Of a DNA stretch of 64,000 nt, positions 9,069 through 18,382 are shown one piece after another (position 1 is the stretch's first letter; each line of letters opens with the position of its first letter). Source of the DNA: CAYTID01 sp964437735 (GTDB lineage Bacteria > Bacteroidota > Ignavibacteria > UBA10030 > BY39); the NCBI GenBank assembly GCA_964437735.1, contig CAYTID010000003.1, positions 5,179 to 69,178 on the forward strand. Reading direction: 5' to 3'. The notes below the pieces were generated by a model. The model had not been told where the DNA came from, did not search any database, and saw only the letters and a program-made list of their open reading frames with translations. Both the position numbers and the translations under genes were made by a program.

Positions 9069-10019
9069 ATGGCAAAAACAATACTTGAATTTGAAAAACC
9101 TGTTTTTGATCTTGAAAATAAAATCACAGAAATGCGGAAATTAGGTGAAACAGTCGATTTATCATCTGAAATAAAAAGCCTTGAATCAAAATTGGAACAA
9201 GTAAAAAAAGATATTTATACTAATCTATCCAGGTGGCAAAAAGTACAGATCGCCCGCCATCCTGAACGTCCGTACACATTAGATTATATAAACATGATGT
9301 GTAAAGATTTTATAGAACTCCACGGAGACAGGTCGTTCAAAGATGATAAAGCCGTTGTCGGCGGGTTCGCTCAATTAGAAGACGAAACTGTGATGATAAT
9401 CGGAATGCAAAAAGGGAGGGATACAAAACAAAATATTTACAGAAATTTTGGTATGCCGAATCCTGAGGGTTATCGTAAAGGGTTGAGATTAATGAAATTA
9501 GCCGCTAAATTTAATAAGCCGGTTATTACCCTTTTAGACACTCCGGGCGCTTATCCCGGATTGGAAGCCGAAGAACGCGGACAGGCAGAAGCAATCTCAC
9601 GTAATATTTTTGAAATGTCACACTTGCCAGTACCTATAATCGTTACAATTATCGGCGAAGGAGCTTCTGGCGGGGCTTTGGGTTTAGGGCTTGGAGACAG
9701 AGTCTTAATGCTCGAAAACTGCTGGTTTAATGTTATCGCTCCCGAATCGTGTTCCAGTATTTTGTGGCGAAGCTGGGAATATAAAGAAAAAGCTGCTGAA
9801 GCGTTAAAACTCACTGCTGAAGATCTTATAGAACAAGGAGTCATTGACCGCATTATTCCCGAACCTTTAGGAGGCGCTCATCGTGATCATATTCAAACAG
9901 CATTTATACTGAAAAATATATTATTGGAAGAAATAAAAAAACTGAAAAATATTCCTGTCGATAAATTGATAAACAAAAGGATTGATAAATATTCTAAAAT
10001 GGGTGATTGGGACGAATAA
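9069..10019 (+). CDS. accA: Acetyl-CoA carboxylase carboxyltransferase subunit alpha
   Basis: A 316-residue crotonase-fold subunit that, with AccD, transfers the carboxyl group from carboxybiotin to acetyl-CoA, the first step of fatty acid synthesis in the cytoplasm. The family is recognised by the helical N-terminus, RHPERPYTLDYI, FIELHGDRSFKDD, LDTPGAYPGLEAEERGQ and IGEGASGGALGLGLGD. Length matches the roughly 320 residues of other AccA proteins. It starts 2 bp after the glycan fusion gene, so read-through from the polysaccharide cluster is likely. accB, accC and accD are not in the window. Confidence 0.97.
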   Translation: MAKTILEFEKPVFDLENKITEMRKLGETVDLSSEIKSLESKLEQVKKDIYTNLSRWQKVQIARHPERPYTLDYINMMCKDFIELHGDRSFKDDKAVVGGFAQLEDETVMIIGMQKGRDTKQNIYRNFGMPNPEGYRKGLRLMKLAAKFNKPVITLLDTPGAYPGLEAEERGQAEAISRNIFEMSHLPVPIIVTIIGEGASGGALGLGLGDRVLMLENCWFNVIAPESCSSILWRSWEYKEKAAEALKLTAEDLIEQGVIDRIIPEPLGGAHRDHIQTAFILKNILLEEIKKLKNIPVDKLINKRIDKYSKMGDWDE

Positions 10020-10051
10020 TTTTCCTTTTAGAAAAATACGTCGCTAATAAT

Positions 10052-10471
10052 ATGCTATCACATACAACAAATATCCGTATCCGGTATGCAGAAACAGACC
10101 AGATGAACGTTGTATACTATTCTAATTATTTTGTTTACTTTGAGACAGGACGGACTGAACTATTTCGCTCCATCGGACTTCCCTATTCCAAGATAGAAAA
10201 AATGGGTTACATACTCCCGGTAGTTGAAGCTTATGCAAAATATTATAAATCCGTTGCCTATGATGATGTAATTCATGTTATAACAAAAATAAATGAAATA
10301 CAGTCAGCTAAAGTTAAGCTTGAATATGAAATCCGTGAAGCAGAAACCAAAGATTTAATAGCAGAAGGATTTACGGTACACATATTTTTAAATTCCAAAA
10401 CCAGAAAGATCAACAGAGCGCCCGAAATATTTTCAAACACAATACAAAAAGCATTCGATAAAAATATATAA
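10052..10471 (+). CDS. Acyl-CoA thioesterase, YbgC/4-hydroxybenzoyl-CoA family
   Basis: A 139-residue hotdog-fold thioesterase. The signature RYAETDQMNVVYYSNYFVYFE includes the catalytic aspartate (D16 from the chosen start) and the YSNY segment of the YbgC/FadM group. The frame opens at 10007 inside accA, but the ATG at 10052 gives the normal short N-terminus just before the strand carrying the active site, so I use it. The enzyme hydrolyses acyl-CoA thioesters in the cytoplasm, and its place after accA fits acyl-chain metabolism. The exact chain-length preference cannot be predicted. Confidence 0.85.
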   Translation: MLSHTTNIRIRYAETDQMNVVYYSNYFVYFETGRTELFRSIGLPYSKIEKMGYILPVVEAYAKYYKSVAYDDVIHVITKINEIQSAKVKLEYEIREAETKDLIAEGFTVHIFLNSKTRKINRAPEIFSNTIQKAFDKNI

Positions 10472-10472
10472 T

Positions 10473-10640
10473 ATGGTTTCAGAAAAATTATTAGAAATTC
10501 TCCGCTGTCCAAAATGTATTACAGAACTTATTTATAACCAAGGCGAAAATACATTAACTTGTACATCTTGCGGGAAAGTATTTGCCGTTAAAAACGACAT
10601 ACCTATTATGTTGTTAGACGATGAGGACGAAAATGCCTGA
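10473..10640 (+). CDS. Trm112-like small zinc-ribbon protein
   Basis: A 55-residue ORF starting with ATG 1 bp after the thioesterase stop and ending in TGA inside the start of nadC. The translation shows LRCPKC (C12, C15) and LTCTSCGKVFAV (C30, C33), then NDIPIMLLDDE. This is the layout of the bacterial Trm112/UPF0434 family, whose eukaryotic relative activates several methyltransferases. In bacteria its partner is mostly unknown. The four cysteines should bind one zinc. The tight packing (1-bp gap before, overlap after) and the conserved motif make it a real gene despite its size. Confidence 0.85.
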   Translation: MVSEKLLEILRCPKCITELIYNQGENTLTCTSCGKVFAVKNDIPIMLLDDEDENA

Positions 10641-11499
10641 CACAATAAATGACAGTCGTATTAGTAGATTAATTCAGGAAGCTTTATTTGAAGACATAGG
10701 TCTTGGCGATATAACAACCGAATCAATTGTACCGTCAGATATGCTGGGTGAAGGGAGAATCATTGCAAAAGAATCAGGAGTAATTGCCGGCTTAGAAATC
10801 GCATCGCTAGTTTTTGAATATGTTGATCCTGAAATTACTTTAAAAAAGCACATAACCGACGGCTCCCTCGTAAGTCGAGGTAATTTAGTGGCGACGCTTG
10901 ATGGTCCTTTGTCGAGCATTTTGAAAGCCGAGCGTACAGCTCTAAATTTTTTGCAAAGGATGAGTGGTGTAGCAACAACTACACGTCAGTTTGTTGGTGC
11001 GGTAGCCGGTACAAATGCAAAAATTACTGACACAAGAAAAACGGCTCCAGGAATGCGTCTTCTGGACAAGCTGGCGGTCAGAATTGGCGGCGGTGTGAAC
11101 CATCGATTTGGACTTGACGATATGGTTCTTATTAAGGATAATCACATCGCAGCGGCCGGCGGAATTTCAAAAGCAATCGAACACTGTGTTGCCTACCTCA
11201 GAGCAAGCGGAATAAAAATTAAACTTGAAGTCGAAACTAAAAATCTGGATGAAATTCGGGAGGCTCTAAAATTCGGTTCCGTCAACAGAATTATGCTCGA
11301 CAATTTTTCTATTGCTGAAATGGCTAAAGCTGTTTTGTTGATTAGCAAAAAGGTCGAGGTTGAGGCTTCAGGCAATGTTACACTAAACAACGTTTTACAA
11401 ATAGCCGAAACCGGAGTTGATTTTATATCAATCGGCGCTTTAACTCATTCCATAAAAGCGCTCGATTTATCACTCAACCTGGAAAACAAACCGATTTGA
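10633..11499 (+). CDS. nadC: Nicotinate-nucleotide pyrophosphorylase (carboxylating)
   Basis: A 288-residue quinolinate phosphoribosyltransferase, which converts quinolinate and PRPP to nicotinate mononucleotide, CO2 and pyrophosphate in de novo NAD synthesis. Typical motifs are EDIGLGDITTES near the start, ERTALNFLQRMSGVAT, TDTRKTAPGMRLLDKLAV and the basic GGGVNHRFGLDDMVLIKDNHI. Two in-frame ATGs exist, at 10621 and 10633. The second has GAGGA 5 nt upstream (10623-10627) and is preferred, so the gene overlaps the preceding small gene by 8 bp. nadA and nadB are not nearby. Confidence 0.95.
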   Translation: MPDTINDSRISRLIQEALFEDIGLGDITTESIVPSDMLGEGRIIAKESGVIAGLEIASLVFEYVDPEITLKKHITDGSLVSRGNLVATLDGPLSSILKAERTALNFLQRMSGVATTTRQFVGAVAGTNAKITDTRKTAPGMRLLDKLAVRIGGGVNHRFGLDDMVLIKDNHIAAAGGISKAIEHCVAYLRASGIKIKLEVETKNLDEIREALKFGSVNRIMLDNFSIAEMAKAVLLISKKVEVEASGNVTLNNVLQIAETGVDFISIGALTHSIKALDLSLNLENKPI

Positions 11500-11508
11500 T
11501 TCAACTAA

Positions 11509-12972
11509 ATGAACGAATCCATAATTAAACTTGGCAAAGATACAGCAACCTACGGTATTTCAACTATTGTTGCCCGGTTATTAAATTTTCTTTTAGTCCC
11601 CTTTTATACGAATGTTTTGCTCCCAAGTGAATACGGGATAACAGCATATGTTTTTTCACTCATTGCGTTCCTTAATGTAATTTATAATTATGGGATGGAA
11701 TCAGCTTATTTCAAGTATTCTTCAACGCTTGAAATAGGTTCCAAAAAACAAAATTTCAGCACACCTTTTTTCTCGATCCTTTTTTCTTCATTCATATTTT
11801 CAGTGCTTATAATATCCTTGGCGAAGCCAATTGAACTTGCGATTGATATTCCGGAAATATTTTCTCGAATAGTGATATATTCGGCAATTATATTATTTTT
11901 CGATGCACTATCAATTATTCCTTTTGCATTATTACGCCAATCGGGTAAAGCCAAAATTTTTGCCGGTATAAAAATTATTAATATCGTAATAAATGTAACT
12001 CTAAATGTTGTGCTTCTGATACATTTCAAACTCGGAGTCGAAGGAATATTCATTAGCGGTATGGCGGCATCGTTTCTAACGTTTGTTTTGCTTATACCTA
12101 TAATCTTAAGAAACCTCACTTTTAATTTTTCGGGAGAACTTTTTAAAAATCTATTAAAATTCGGATTACCTTCACTCCCTGCCGGTTTTGCTCTAATGAT
12201 GCTGCAAGTAATTGACAGGCCAATATTAAAAATGTTGACTGATGATTCAATGGTCGGTATATATCAGGCAAATTACAAATTAGGGATATTCATGATGCTA
12301 ATAGTTTCGATGTTCGATTATGCGTGGAAGCCTTTTTTTTTCAATAACTCGCGAACGACAGATGCAAAAGAAATATTTGCTCGGGTGACAACGTACTTTT
12401 TGTTAATTATGGCTTTCGTTTTTCTGACTTTGACATTATTTATAGATGATTTAGTTAAAATAAAAATTATAAACCGCTTTATAATACATCCTGACTACTG
12501 GCACGGACTAGGAATAGTGCCAATAATTTTATTGGGATATTTATTCAATGGTTTATCTTTATCATTTTCAGCAGGAATTTATATAGAAAAAAAAACCTAC
12601 TATTTGCCGATTATAACAATTTCATGTGCAATGGTAAACATTGCGATGAATTTTATGCTCATTCCATCATTCGGAATATTGGGCGCTGCTTTCGCTACCC
12701 TGATAAGTTATGCTGTTATGGCAATTTTAATGTTCATATTCGTGCAATCTATTTATAAAATAAAGTATGAATACTCGCGTTGGTTTAAAATTATTGTCAG
12801 TACGACTATTGTTACATTGATTTTCATTATTCTACCCGAGGGAGCCTATTCAATATCTGTAAAATTCGTATTACTTTTATTCTTCCTTCCATTTCTTTAC
12901 CTCCTCCGCTTTTTTGCCAGAGGGGAGATTTCGTATTTAAAGAAATTAGTTACGAAGTCATCACATAACTAA
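11509..12972 (+). CDS. Second polysaccharide flippase / MOP-superfamily membrane protein
   Basis: A 487-residue polytopic membrane protein. It begins with KLGKDTATYGISTIVARLLNFLLVPFYTNVL, the N-terminal helix pattern of the polysaccharide biosynthesis (RfbX/Wzx-like) family, and carries about 14 hydrophobic segments. It would flip a lipid-linked glycan across the inner membrane. It is only distantly similar to the flippase at 2208. It follows nadC by 9 bp although it has no metabolic link with it. The glycan it moves is unknown. Another MOP-fold transport role is possible. Confidence 0.75.
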   Translation: MNESIIKLGKDTATYGISTIVARLLNFLLVPFYTNVLLPSEYGITAYVFSLIAFLNVIYNYGMESAYFKYSSTLEIGSKKQNFSTPFFSILFSSFIFSVLIISLAKPIELAIDIPEIFSRIVIYSAIILFFDALSIIPFALLRQSGKAKIFAGIKIINIVINVTLNVVLLIHFKLGVEGIFISGMAASFLTFVLLIPIILRNLTFNFSGELFKNLLKFGLPSLPAGFALMMLQVIDRPILKMLTDDSMVGIYQANYKLGIFMMLIVSMFDYAWKPFFFNNSRTTDAKEIFARVTTYFLLIMAFVFLTLTLFIDDLVKIKIINRFIIHPDYWHGLGIVPIILLGYLFNGLSLSFSAGIYIEKKTYYLPIITISCAMVNIAMNFMLIPSFGILGAAFATLISYAVMAILMFIFVQSIYKIKYEYSRWFKIIVSTTIVTLIFIILPEGAYSISVKFVLLLFFLPFLYLLRFFARGEISYLKKLVTKSSHN

Positions 12973-13044
12973 TACATAGAAATAAATCTTGTTAGTTAAA
13001 ATCCTCTTTTTTTTGTATATTATAACACAAAAATTGGATATCCA

Positions 13045-14043
13045 TTGGAAAAAGAGAAAAATATAAAAAATAATAAAAAAGATACCCCGTTCCAGGTTGG
13101 CGGACAGGCTGTAATTGAAGGGGTAATGATGCGCTCACCCTCAGCTTATGCAACTGCTGTAAGAAGAACAAACGGTGAAATTATTGTTGACAGGGCTGAT
13201 TATCAGTCTATAACAGCAAAACACAAATTTTTAAAACTCCCGATAATGCGTGGCGCAGTCGGTTTAATTGAAATGCTTTCATTAGGGATTAAAACTCTGA
13301 ATTTTTCAGCTGAAATCGCAATGAAGGACGCTGAAAACAAGCAAAATTCAGATAAGAACGAATCTAAATTTCAATTGTCTATTTCGTTAATTATAGCAAT
13401 TTTTTTCGGGATATTGTTATTTTTTGTTATTCCCCTGACGGTTACCACAAAATTATTTAATATTGAACAAGATGCTATAAGTTTTAATATTTTCGCCGGG
13501 GTAATAAGATTAATTATCTTATTAGGATACATATGGGGAATTTCGCGCATGAAAGATATTCAAAGAATATTTCAATATCATGGGGCGGAGCATAAGGCAG
13601 TATTTGCATACGAACTCAATGCTCCACTAACTATCGAATCAATTAAAAATTATAGCCGTTTCCATCCACGTTGTGGAACTAGTTTTCTATTAATCGTTGC
13701 ATTAACTGCAATAATGTTCTTCGGAATTTTCGATGCGCTATATATCATCCTGATTGGTCCAATGAACCTTATTACACGTTTGCTAACTCACTTGCCGCTG
13801 GTCCCGATTATTGGTGGAATATCGTACGAATTCATTAAAATATCATCGAAAAGGTACGACAGTTTACTAGGAAAGATACTGATAGCGCCGGGATTGTGGC
13901 TCCAAAGAATTACAACTCAGGAACCTGATGATTCGCAGCTCGAAGTCGCAATTACTGCCTTAAAAACCGCCTTAATGCTACCAATTGAATCTGTAGAAAA
14001 AGAAAATAAACCCGATGAACTAATTACTGTTGAGATAAATTAA
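13045..14043 (+). CDS. DUF1385 family membrane protein (YqhQ-like)
   Basis: A 332-residue protein of the DUF1385 family. The family block VGGQAVIEGVMMRSPSAYA lies near residues 18-36, followed by about four hydrophobic segments and the conserved YHGAEHKAVFAYE and FHPRCGTSFLL, both rich in His, Cys and charged residues, suggesting a metal or ligand site at the membrane. The start is TTG at 13045. No in-frame ATG lies upstream of the conserved block. Its stop overlaps the prfA start (TAATG), so the two are translationally coupled. In Firmicutes this family also neighbours release factor genes. The function is not established. Confidence 0.8.
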   Translation: MEKEKNIKNNKKDTPFQVGGQAVIEGVMMRSPSAYATAVRRTNGEIIVDRADYQSITAKHKFLKLPIMRGAVGLIEMLSLGIKTLNFSAEIAMKDAENKQNSDKNESKFQLSISLIIAIFFGILLFFVIPLTVTTKLFNIEQDAISFNIFAGVIRLIILLGYIWGISRMKDIQRIFQYHGAEHKAVFAYELNAPLTIESIKNYSRFHPRCGTSFLLIVALTAIMFFGIFDALYIILIGPMNLITRLLTHLPLVPIIGGISYEFIKISSKRYDSLLGKILIAPGLWLQRITTQEPDDSQLEVAITALKTALMLPIESVEKENKPDELITVEIN

Positions 14044-15116
14044 TGTTTGAGCGTTTAGAAAAAATAAAAATCAGATATGATGAAATCACAGAATTATTGA
14101 GTGATCCCAAGGTAATTAGTAATCAGGAATACTTTCGTGAATTAAGTAAGGAGCACAGCGATTTATCAGAAATTGTAAGGAAATACGAGATTTATAAAAA
14201 ATTTCACAAAGACCTTGATGGCTTACGCGAAGTGTTAAATGAATCAAGAGATTTTGAATTAAAAGAGATCGCTGCAGCGGAAATTCCTGAAATCGAAGCT
14301 AAATTATCTTCTATTGATGAAGACTTAAAAACCTTGCTCTTACCAAAAGATCCAAATGATTCGAAAAACTGTATAATGGAAATAAGAGCCGGTACAGGGG
14401 GTGATGAAGCTGCATTATTCGCCGGTGACCTTTACAGGATGTATATGCGTTATGCGGAAAAAAATAATTGGAACGTTGAACTTATGGACTTTAACGATAC
14501 AGGCAAAGGTGGCTTCAAAGAAGTAGTTATACGAATCACGGGAAGTGAAGCTTATGGAAAATTAAAATTTGAGAGCGGTGTCCACCGTGTTCAACGTGTA
14601 CCTGAAACCGAAGCTCAAGGACGTGTACATACCTCAGCTTCAACTATTGCTGTTCTCCCTGAAGTTGAAGATGTAGAAGTAGAAATAAATCCGGCAGACC
14701 TTCAGTTCGATACATATCGTGCAGGTGGTAAAGGCGGGCAAAACGTAAATAAAGTCGAAACAGCAGTCAGAATTACACACACAACTTCTGGTATTGTGGT
14801 GGCATGCCAACAAGAGCGGTCACAGTTTAAAAATCGTGAATTAGCAATGAAAATGCTCCGCGCAAAGCTTTACGAAAAAATGGTTAGTCAGCAAAACGCT
14901 GAATTGTCAGCTCAAAGAAAATCGATGGTTAAAAGTGGAGATCGGAGCGATAAGATCAGAACGTATAATTTCCCTCAGAACAGAGTAACAGATCATAGAA
15001 TTGGGCTTACTCTCTACAATTTATCGGAATTTATTGACGGTAAGATAGATGAGATGATTGAACAATTAAAATTAGCCGATAAGGCAGAAAAATTAGCTAA
15101 TTCCGAAAAATCCTGA
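14043..15116 (+). CDS. prfA: Peptide chain release factor 1
   Basis: A 357-residue class I release factor that reads UAA and UAG and triggers peptide release on the ribosome. The GGQ catalytic loop is at 231-233 (YRAGGKGGQNVNK). The stop-recognition segment reads RVPETEAQGRVHTS at 185-198, the RF1-type PxT position, so it is RF1 and not RF2. Length matches the family. It overlaps the DUF1385 gene by one base and ends 7 bp from the convergent T9SS protein gene. No prmC, the methyltransferase for GGQ, is visible in the window. Confidence 0.96.
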   Translation: MFERLEKIKIRYDEITELLSDPKVISNQEYFRELSKEHSDLSEIVRKYEIYKKFHKDLDGLREVLNESRDFELKEIAAAEIPEIEAKLSSIDEDLKTLLLPKDPNDSKNCIMEIRAGTGGDEAALFAGDLYRMYMRYAEKNNWNVELMDFNDTGKGGFKEVVIRITGSEAYGKLKFESGVHRVQRVPETEAQGRVHTSASTIAVLPEVEDVEVEINPADLQFDTYRAGGKGGQNVNKVETAVRITHTTSGIVVACQQERSQFKNRELAMKMLRAKLYEKMVSQQNAELSAQRKSMVKSGDRSDKIRTYNFPQNRVTDHRIGLTLYNLSEFIDGKIDEMIEQLKLADKAEKLANSEKS

Positions 15117-15123
15117 TTCTCAT

Positions 15124-15969
15124 TTACTTGAGTAAAAGTATTTTTTTTGATTCTGAAAAAATCTTTCCCTCTTCGGTTTTTGCATTAAGACGAATCGTGT
15201 AAATCCCGCTTGCAATGCTTAATCCATTGACGTCCATCCCATCCCACTCGATTGAATATTTTCCAATATTTATTTGATCAGTTATCAATGTTTTTACTTT
15301 TCTCCCCATGATATCAAAAATGATTAAATCAATAACCGATGGTGAAGTGATAGAGAATTTAATTGTCGTTGAAGGATTGAATGGATTCGGATAATTTTGC
15401 TCGAGTGTAAATTTTTGAGGTGTTTTACCCTCCTGCTTAATATTCGTTCCCGTTGACGAATAAATATAAACTGTTGTGATATTTGCATTATCGATCACAA
15501 CACTTTGTGATGCAAGCATATTTATTGAAAAATAAATTCCGCCTAATCCATCTTGCATTATTAATCCTTTTATTAAAGGATTATTTATTACGGGCCAACT
15601 AAGATCGATAGGAATACCACCCTCTCCATGCTGTATTGATAAAACAAATGTATCCTGTAAAGTCTGTGTTGTAATTAATTTTCTCAAATCTAATACCATA
15701 CCTTGTCCGAGGCAGGAAGGAACTCTAATATCCACAAATCGAAAATCAAATACCGGTGTAGGAGGTTTTGGAGGATATTCCATTTCTCCTAAAACTGCAT
15801 CGATACAATGATCAGCTTGCAGATCCCAACCGAAATTAATAGTTCGTGCAGTATTCAGATTCGAAGCAGTGATCGGAATTTTTATCTGAGTTTGTGACAA
15901 AACTACACTTGAAATCGCCATGGCAAATGTTAATCCAAGAATGAATAATTTTTTGAAACGCATTTTCAT
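15124..15969 (-). CDS. Secreted protein with type IX (Por) C-terminal sorting domain
   Basis: A 281-residue exported protein. A signal peptide occupies about residues 1-26 (basic KMRFKK, then a hydrophobic core, ending near VLSQT). The last 85 or so residues are a type IX sorting domain: QNYPNPFNPSTTIKFSI, then FDIMGRKVKTL, then GIYTIRLNA. Such domains direct passage through the outer membrane and attachment to the cell surface. The middle (about 27-195) is not recognised and contains paired aromatic and proline-rich segments. It lies downstream of aroC on the same strand (74 bp) and converges with prfA. The T9SS machinery itself is not in the window. Confidence 0.85.
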   Translation of the reverse strand: MKMRFKKLFILGLTFAMAISSVVLSQTQIKIPITASNLNTARTINFGWDLQADHCIDAVLGEMEYPPKPPTPVFDFRFVDIRVPSCLGQGMVLDLRKLITTQTLQDTFVLSIQHGEGGIPIDLSWPVINNPLIKGLIMQDGLGGIYFSINMLASQSVVIDNANITTVYIYSSTGTNIKQEGKTPQKFTLEQNYPNPFNPSTTIKFSITSPSVIDLIIFDIMGRKVKTLITDQINIGKYSIEWDGMDVNGLSIASGIYTIRLNAKTEEGKIFSESKKILLLK

Positions 15970-16043
15970 TTTTCTTTCCTAAAAAAATAATGGGTCAACC
16001 GCTCAACTCACCAAAATATAACCATTCTAAATTATAAAACAAA

Positions 16044-17099
16044 CTATCTTTTTATAAAATTAACCATAACAATAGCCGCCATTGCCTCTGCAACAGGTAC
16101 AATTCTGGGGCATAAGCATGGATCGTGTCGCCCTTCGATTTTAAAAGTCTTTTTAAATCCTTTTATATCGACCGTTTGTTGGGGCAAAGAAATTGACGAA
16201 GTAGGTTTTACTGCAAGTCTCAAAACGATGTCTTCGCCAATAGTAATACCACCTAAAACACCACCGGCATTATTTGTTTTAGTCCGGAAGCGTTTATTTT
16301 TTTTATCATAATAGAATTCATCGTTATGCTCGCTTCCTCGCATACTGGCTGACTGAAATCCAGAACCGATTTCAAATCCTTTAACGCCCGGGATTGATAC
16401 CATGGCTTTAGCCAATTCTGCATCGATTTTATTAAAAACGGGGTCTCCGAGTCCGGTAGGACATCCCTTAATGACGATCTCAACTACACCACCCAATGAA
16501 TCACCTTTTTTGATTATTTCTAAAATTTTCTTTTCCATTTTTTTAGCGGCAACAGGGTCAGGGCACCTTAAAGGATTTTTTTCAATTTGAGAATAATCGA
16601 TATGCATCGATTTTATTCCACCAATTTCTCTTGTATATCCTAGAATTTTTATATTTCGCTTTAATAAAATCTTTTTTGCCACTGCCCCGGCAGCAACTCT
16701 CCCGATGGTTTCACGACCGGAAGCACGCCCCCCTCCTCTATGGTCGTAAATCCCATATTTAGCGAAATATGAGTAATCTGCATGACCCGGTCTGAAAATA
16801 TTCTTCAGATTTTCATAATCACCGGAATTTTGACCTTCATTCCACACCAGCATACAGATAGGAGTGCCTAAAGATTTATCGTTATATATCCCGCTGATAA
16901 TTTCTAATTTATCACACTCCATGCGTCGCGAAGTTACAACTGATTGTCCCGGCTTTCTACGGTCAAGTTCTTTCTGAATTTCTTTTTCTGTTATCTTCAG
17001 TCCCGGTTCAACACCATCGATAATTACTCCTACCGCACGTCCGTGACTTTCACCGAAAGTTGTAATTTTAAATTTATTTCCAAAAGAATTACCGTTCAT
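16044..17099 (-). CDS. aroC: Chorismate synthase
   Basis: A 351-residue chorismate synthase, which uses reduced FMN to convert 5-enolpyruvylshikimate-3-phosphate to chorismate. Family motifs are FKITTFGESHGRAVGVIIDG at the start, RRKPGQS and RPGHADYSYFAKYGIYDHRGGGRASGRET in the middle, and RHDPCLCPRIVPVAEAMAA near the end. It is the last gene of an aro operon running leftward, 11 bp after aroA. Length fits the family. It closes the shikimate pathway and supplies aromatic amino acids and quinone precursors. Confidence 0.96.
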   Translation of the reverse strand: MNGNSFGNKFKITTFGESHGRAVGVIIDGVEPGLKITEKEIQKELDRRKPGQSVVTSRRMECDKLEIISGIYNDKSLGTPICMLVWNEGQNSGDYENLKNIFRPGHADYSYFAKYGIYDHRGGGRASGRETIGRVAAGAVAKKILLKRNIKILGYTREIGGIKSMHIDYSQIEKNPLRCPDPVAAKKMEKKILEIIKKGDSLGGVVEIVIKGCPTGLGDPVFNKIDAELAKAMVSIPGVKGFEIGSGFQSASMRGSEHNDEFYYDKKNKRFRTKTNNAGGVLGGITIGEDIVLRLAVKPTSSISLPQQTVDIKGFKKTFKIEGRHDPCLCPRIVPVAEAMAAIVMVNFIKR

Positions 17100-17110
17100 A
17101 GTTCATCTCG

Positions 17111-18382
17111 TTATTGTGGTATATTTTCTAATTTTTCAAACTCGTTCCAAAATTCCGGATATGATTTTGAGACGCATCCCGGATTTTCGATCGATATCCC
17201 TGATATTCTCAATCCGGCAACTGCAAAACTCATTGCTATTCTGTGATCATTATATGTATTGATAGCACAACCTTTATATTTTCCCGGAAAGATTTCAATT
17301 GAATTTTCAGAGTGCGATACATTTGCTCCAAGTTTTTTTAATTCACAAACTAACGCGGATATACGATCAGATTCCTTGTACCTCAAGTGTCGAATATTAT
17401 TAATCAATGTCGGGCTATCTGCAAACAAGGCAGTAATCGCTAATGCGGGAACAACATCCGGAATATCGTTCATGTCAACGTTAATACCTTTTAAATTTCC
17501 CCCAATAATCTCAACACCAAATTCTCCGGAATTTACCGAACATCCCATTTCTTTCAAAATATTTATATACTTTGTATCTCCTTGTATGCTATCCGAATTA
17601 AGATTTTTTAAAATAATTTTCCCTCCGGTTATTGCAGCAGCTGTTAAAAAATATGAAGCCGACGAGGCATCCGCTTCTACCATAATAGTTCCGGATTTAT
17701 AAGCTTTTCCGGCAGGAATGTAATATAAATTATCACTTGTTTCTACATTAATTCCGAAGTATTTCATTAATTGAGTTGTGATTCCAATATAAGGTTTTGA
17801 AGGAACATTAGAACAGATTTCAAGTTCTACATCTGACGCTGCGTAAGGAGCGATCATTAAAAGCGACGAGACGAATTGACTGCTTATAACTGAATTTAAT
17901 TTTATTCTGCCTCCGTATAATTTTCCACCATGGATAGTAACAGGAGGAAAACCGTTATTTGTTTTTATATTTATACCCATCAATTTCAGAGTATCTGCCA
18001 AATCGCCAATTGGGCGTTTCAGCATGTTTTGATCTCCTGTGAGACGGATTATACCTCCTGACAATCCTGCAACACTACATAAAAACCGCATCACGGTTCC
18101 GGCATTTCCGACTTTGATATCTATATTCGAATCACCGAAATGTCCGCTGTTTCCTTTAATTTTTAATTCTGATGCGCTCTTAGTAAAATGTACTCCAAAT
18201 CTTGCTATCGAATTCATCATTATCTGGCAATCATCGGCATGCGAATAATTCAAAAGCTTCGATGCCCCGTCTGCCAACATCGACAATATAATTCCTCTGT
18301 TTGTAATGCTTTTAGATGGAGGCAATTCGATAACCGCATCTACTCTGTTTGTGGATTTTATTTTCCTAAAATTATCAGTCAT
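17111..18382 (-). CDS. aroA: 3-phosphoshikimate 1-carboxyvinyltransferase (EPSP synthase)
   Basis: A 423-residue EPSP synthase that joins PEP to shikimate-3-phosphate. Residues near the start give PPSKSITNRGIILSMLADG, the shikimate-binding lysine region. NAGTVMRF and LTGDQNMLKRPIGDL follow, and the C-terminal half has RYKESDRISAL and NDHRIAMSFAVAGL. It overlaps the upstream aroDE gene by 4 bp (ATGA), so the two are probably translationally coupled. Aspects of glyphosate sensitivity cannot be judged from these motifs. It lies in the aroB-aroDE-aroA-aroC operon. Confidence 0.96.
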   Translation of the reverse strand: MTDNFRKIKSTNRVDAVIELPPSKSITNRGIILSMLADGASKLLNYSHADDCQIMMNSIARFGVHFTKSASELKIKGNSGHFGDSNIDIKVGNAGTVMRFLCSVAGLSGGIIRLTGDQNMLKRPIGDLADTLKLMGINIKTNNGFPPVTIHGGKLYGGRIKLNSVISSQFVSSLLMIAPYAASDVELEICSNVPSKPYIGITTQLMKYFGINVETSDNLYYIPAGKAYKSGTIMVEADASSASYFLTAAAITGGKIILKNLNSDSIQGDTKYINILKEMGCSVNSGEFGVEIIGGNLKGINVDMNDIPDVVPALAITALFADSPTLINNIRHLRYKESDRISALVCELKKLGANVSHSENSIEIFPGKYKGCAINTYNDHRIAMSFAVAGLRISGISIENPGCVSKSYPEFWNEFEKLENIPQ

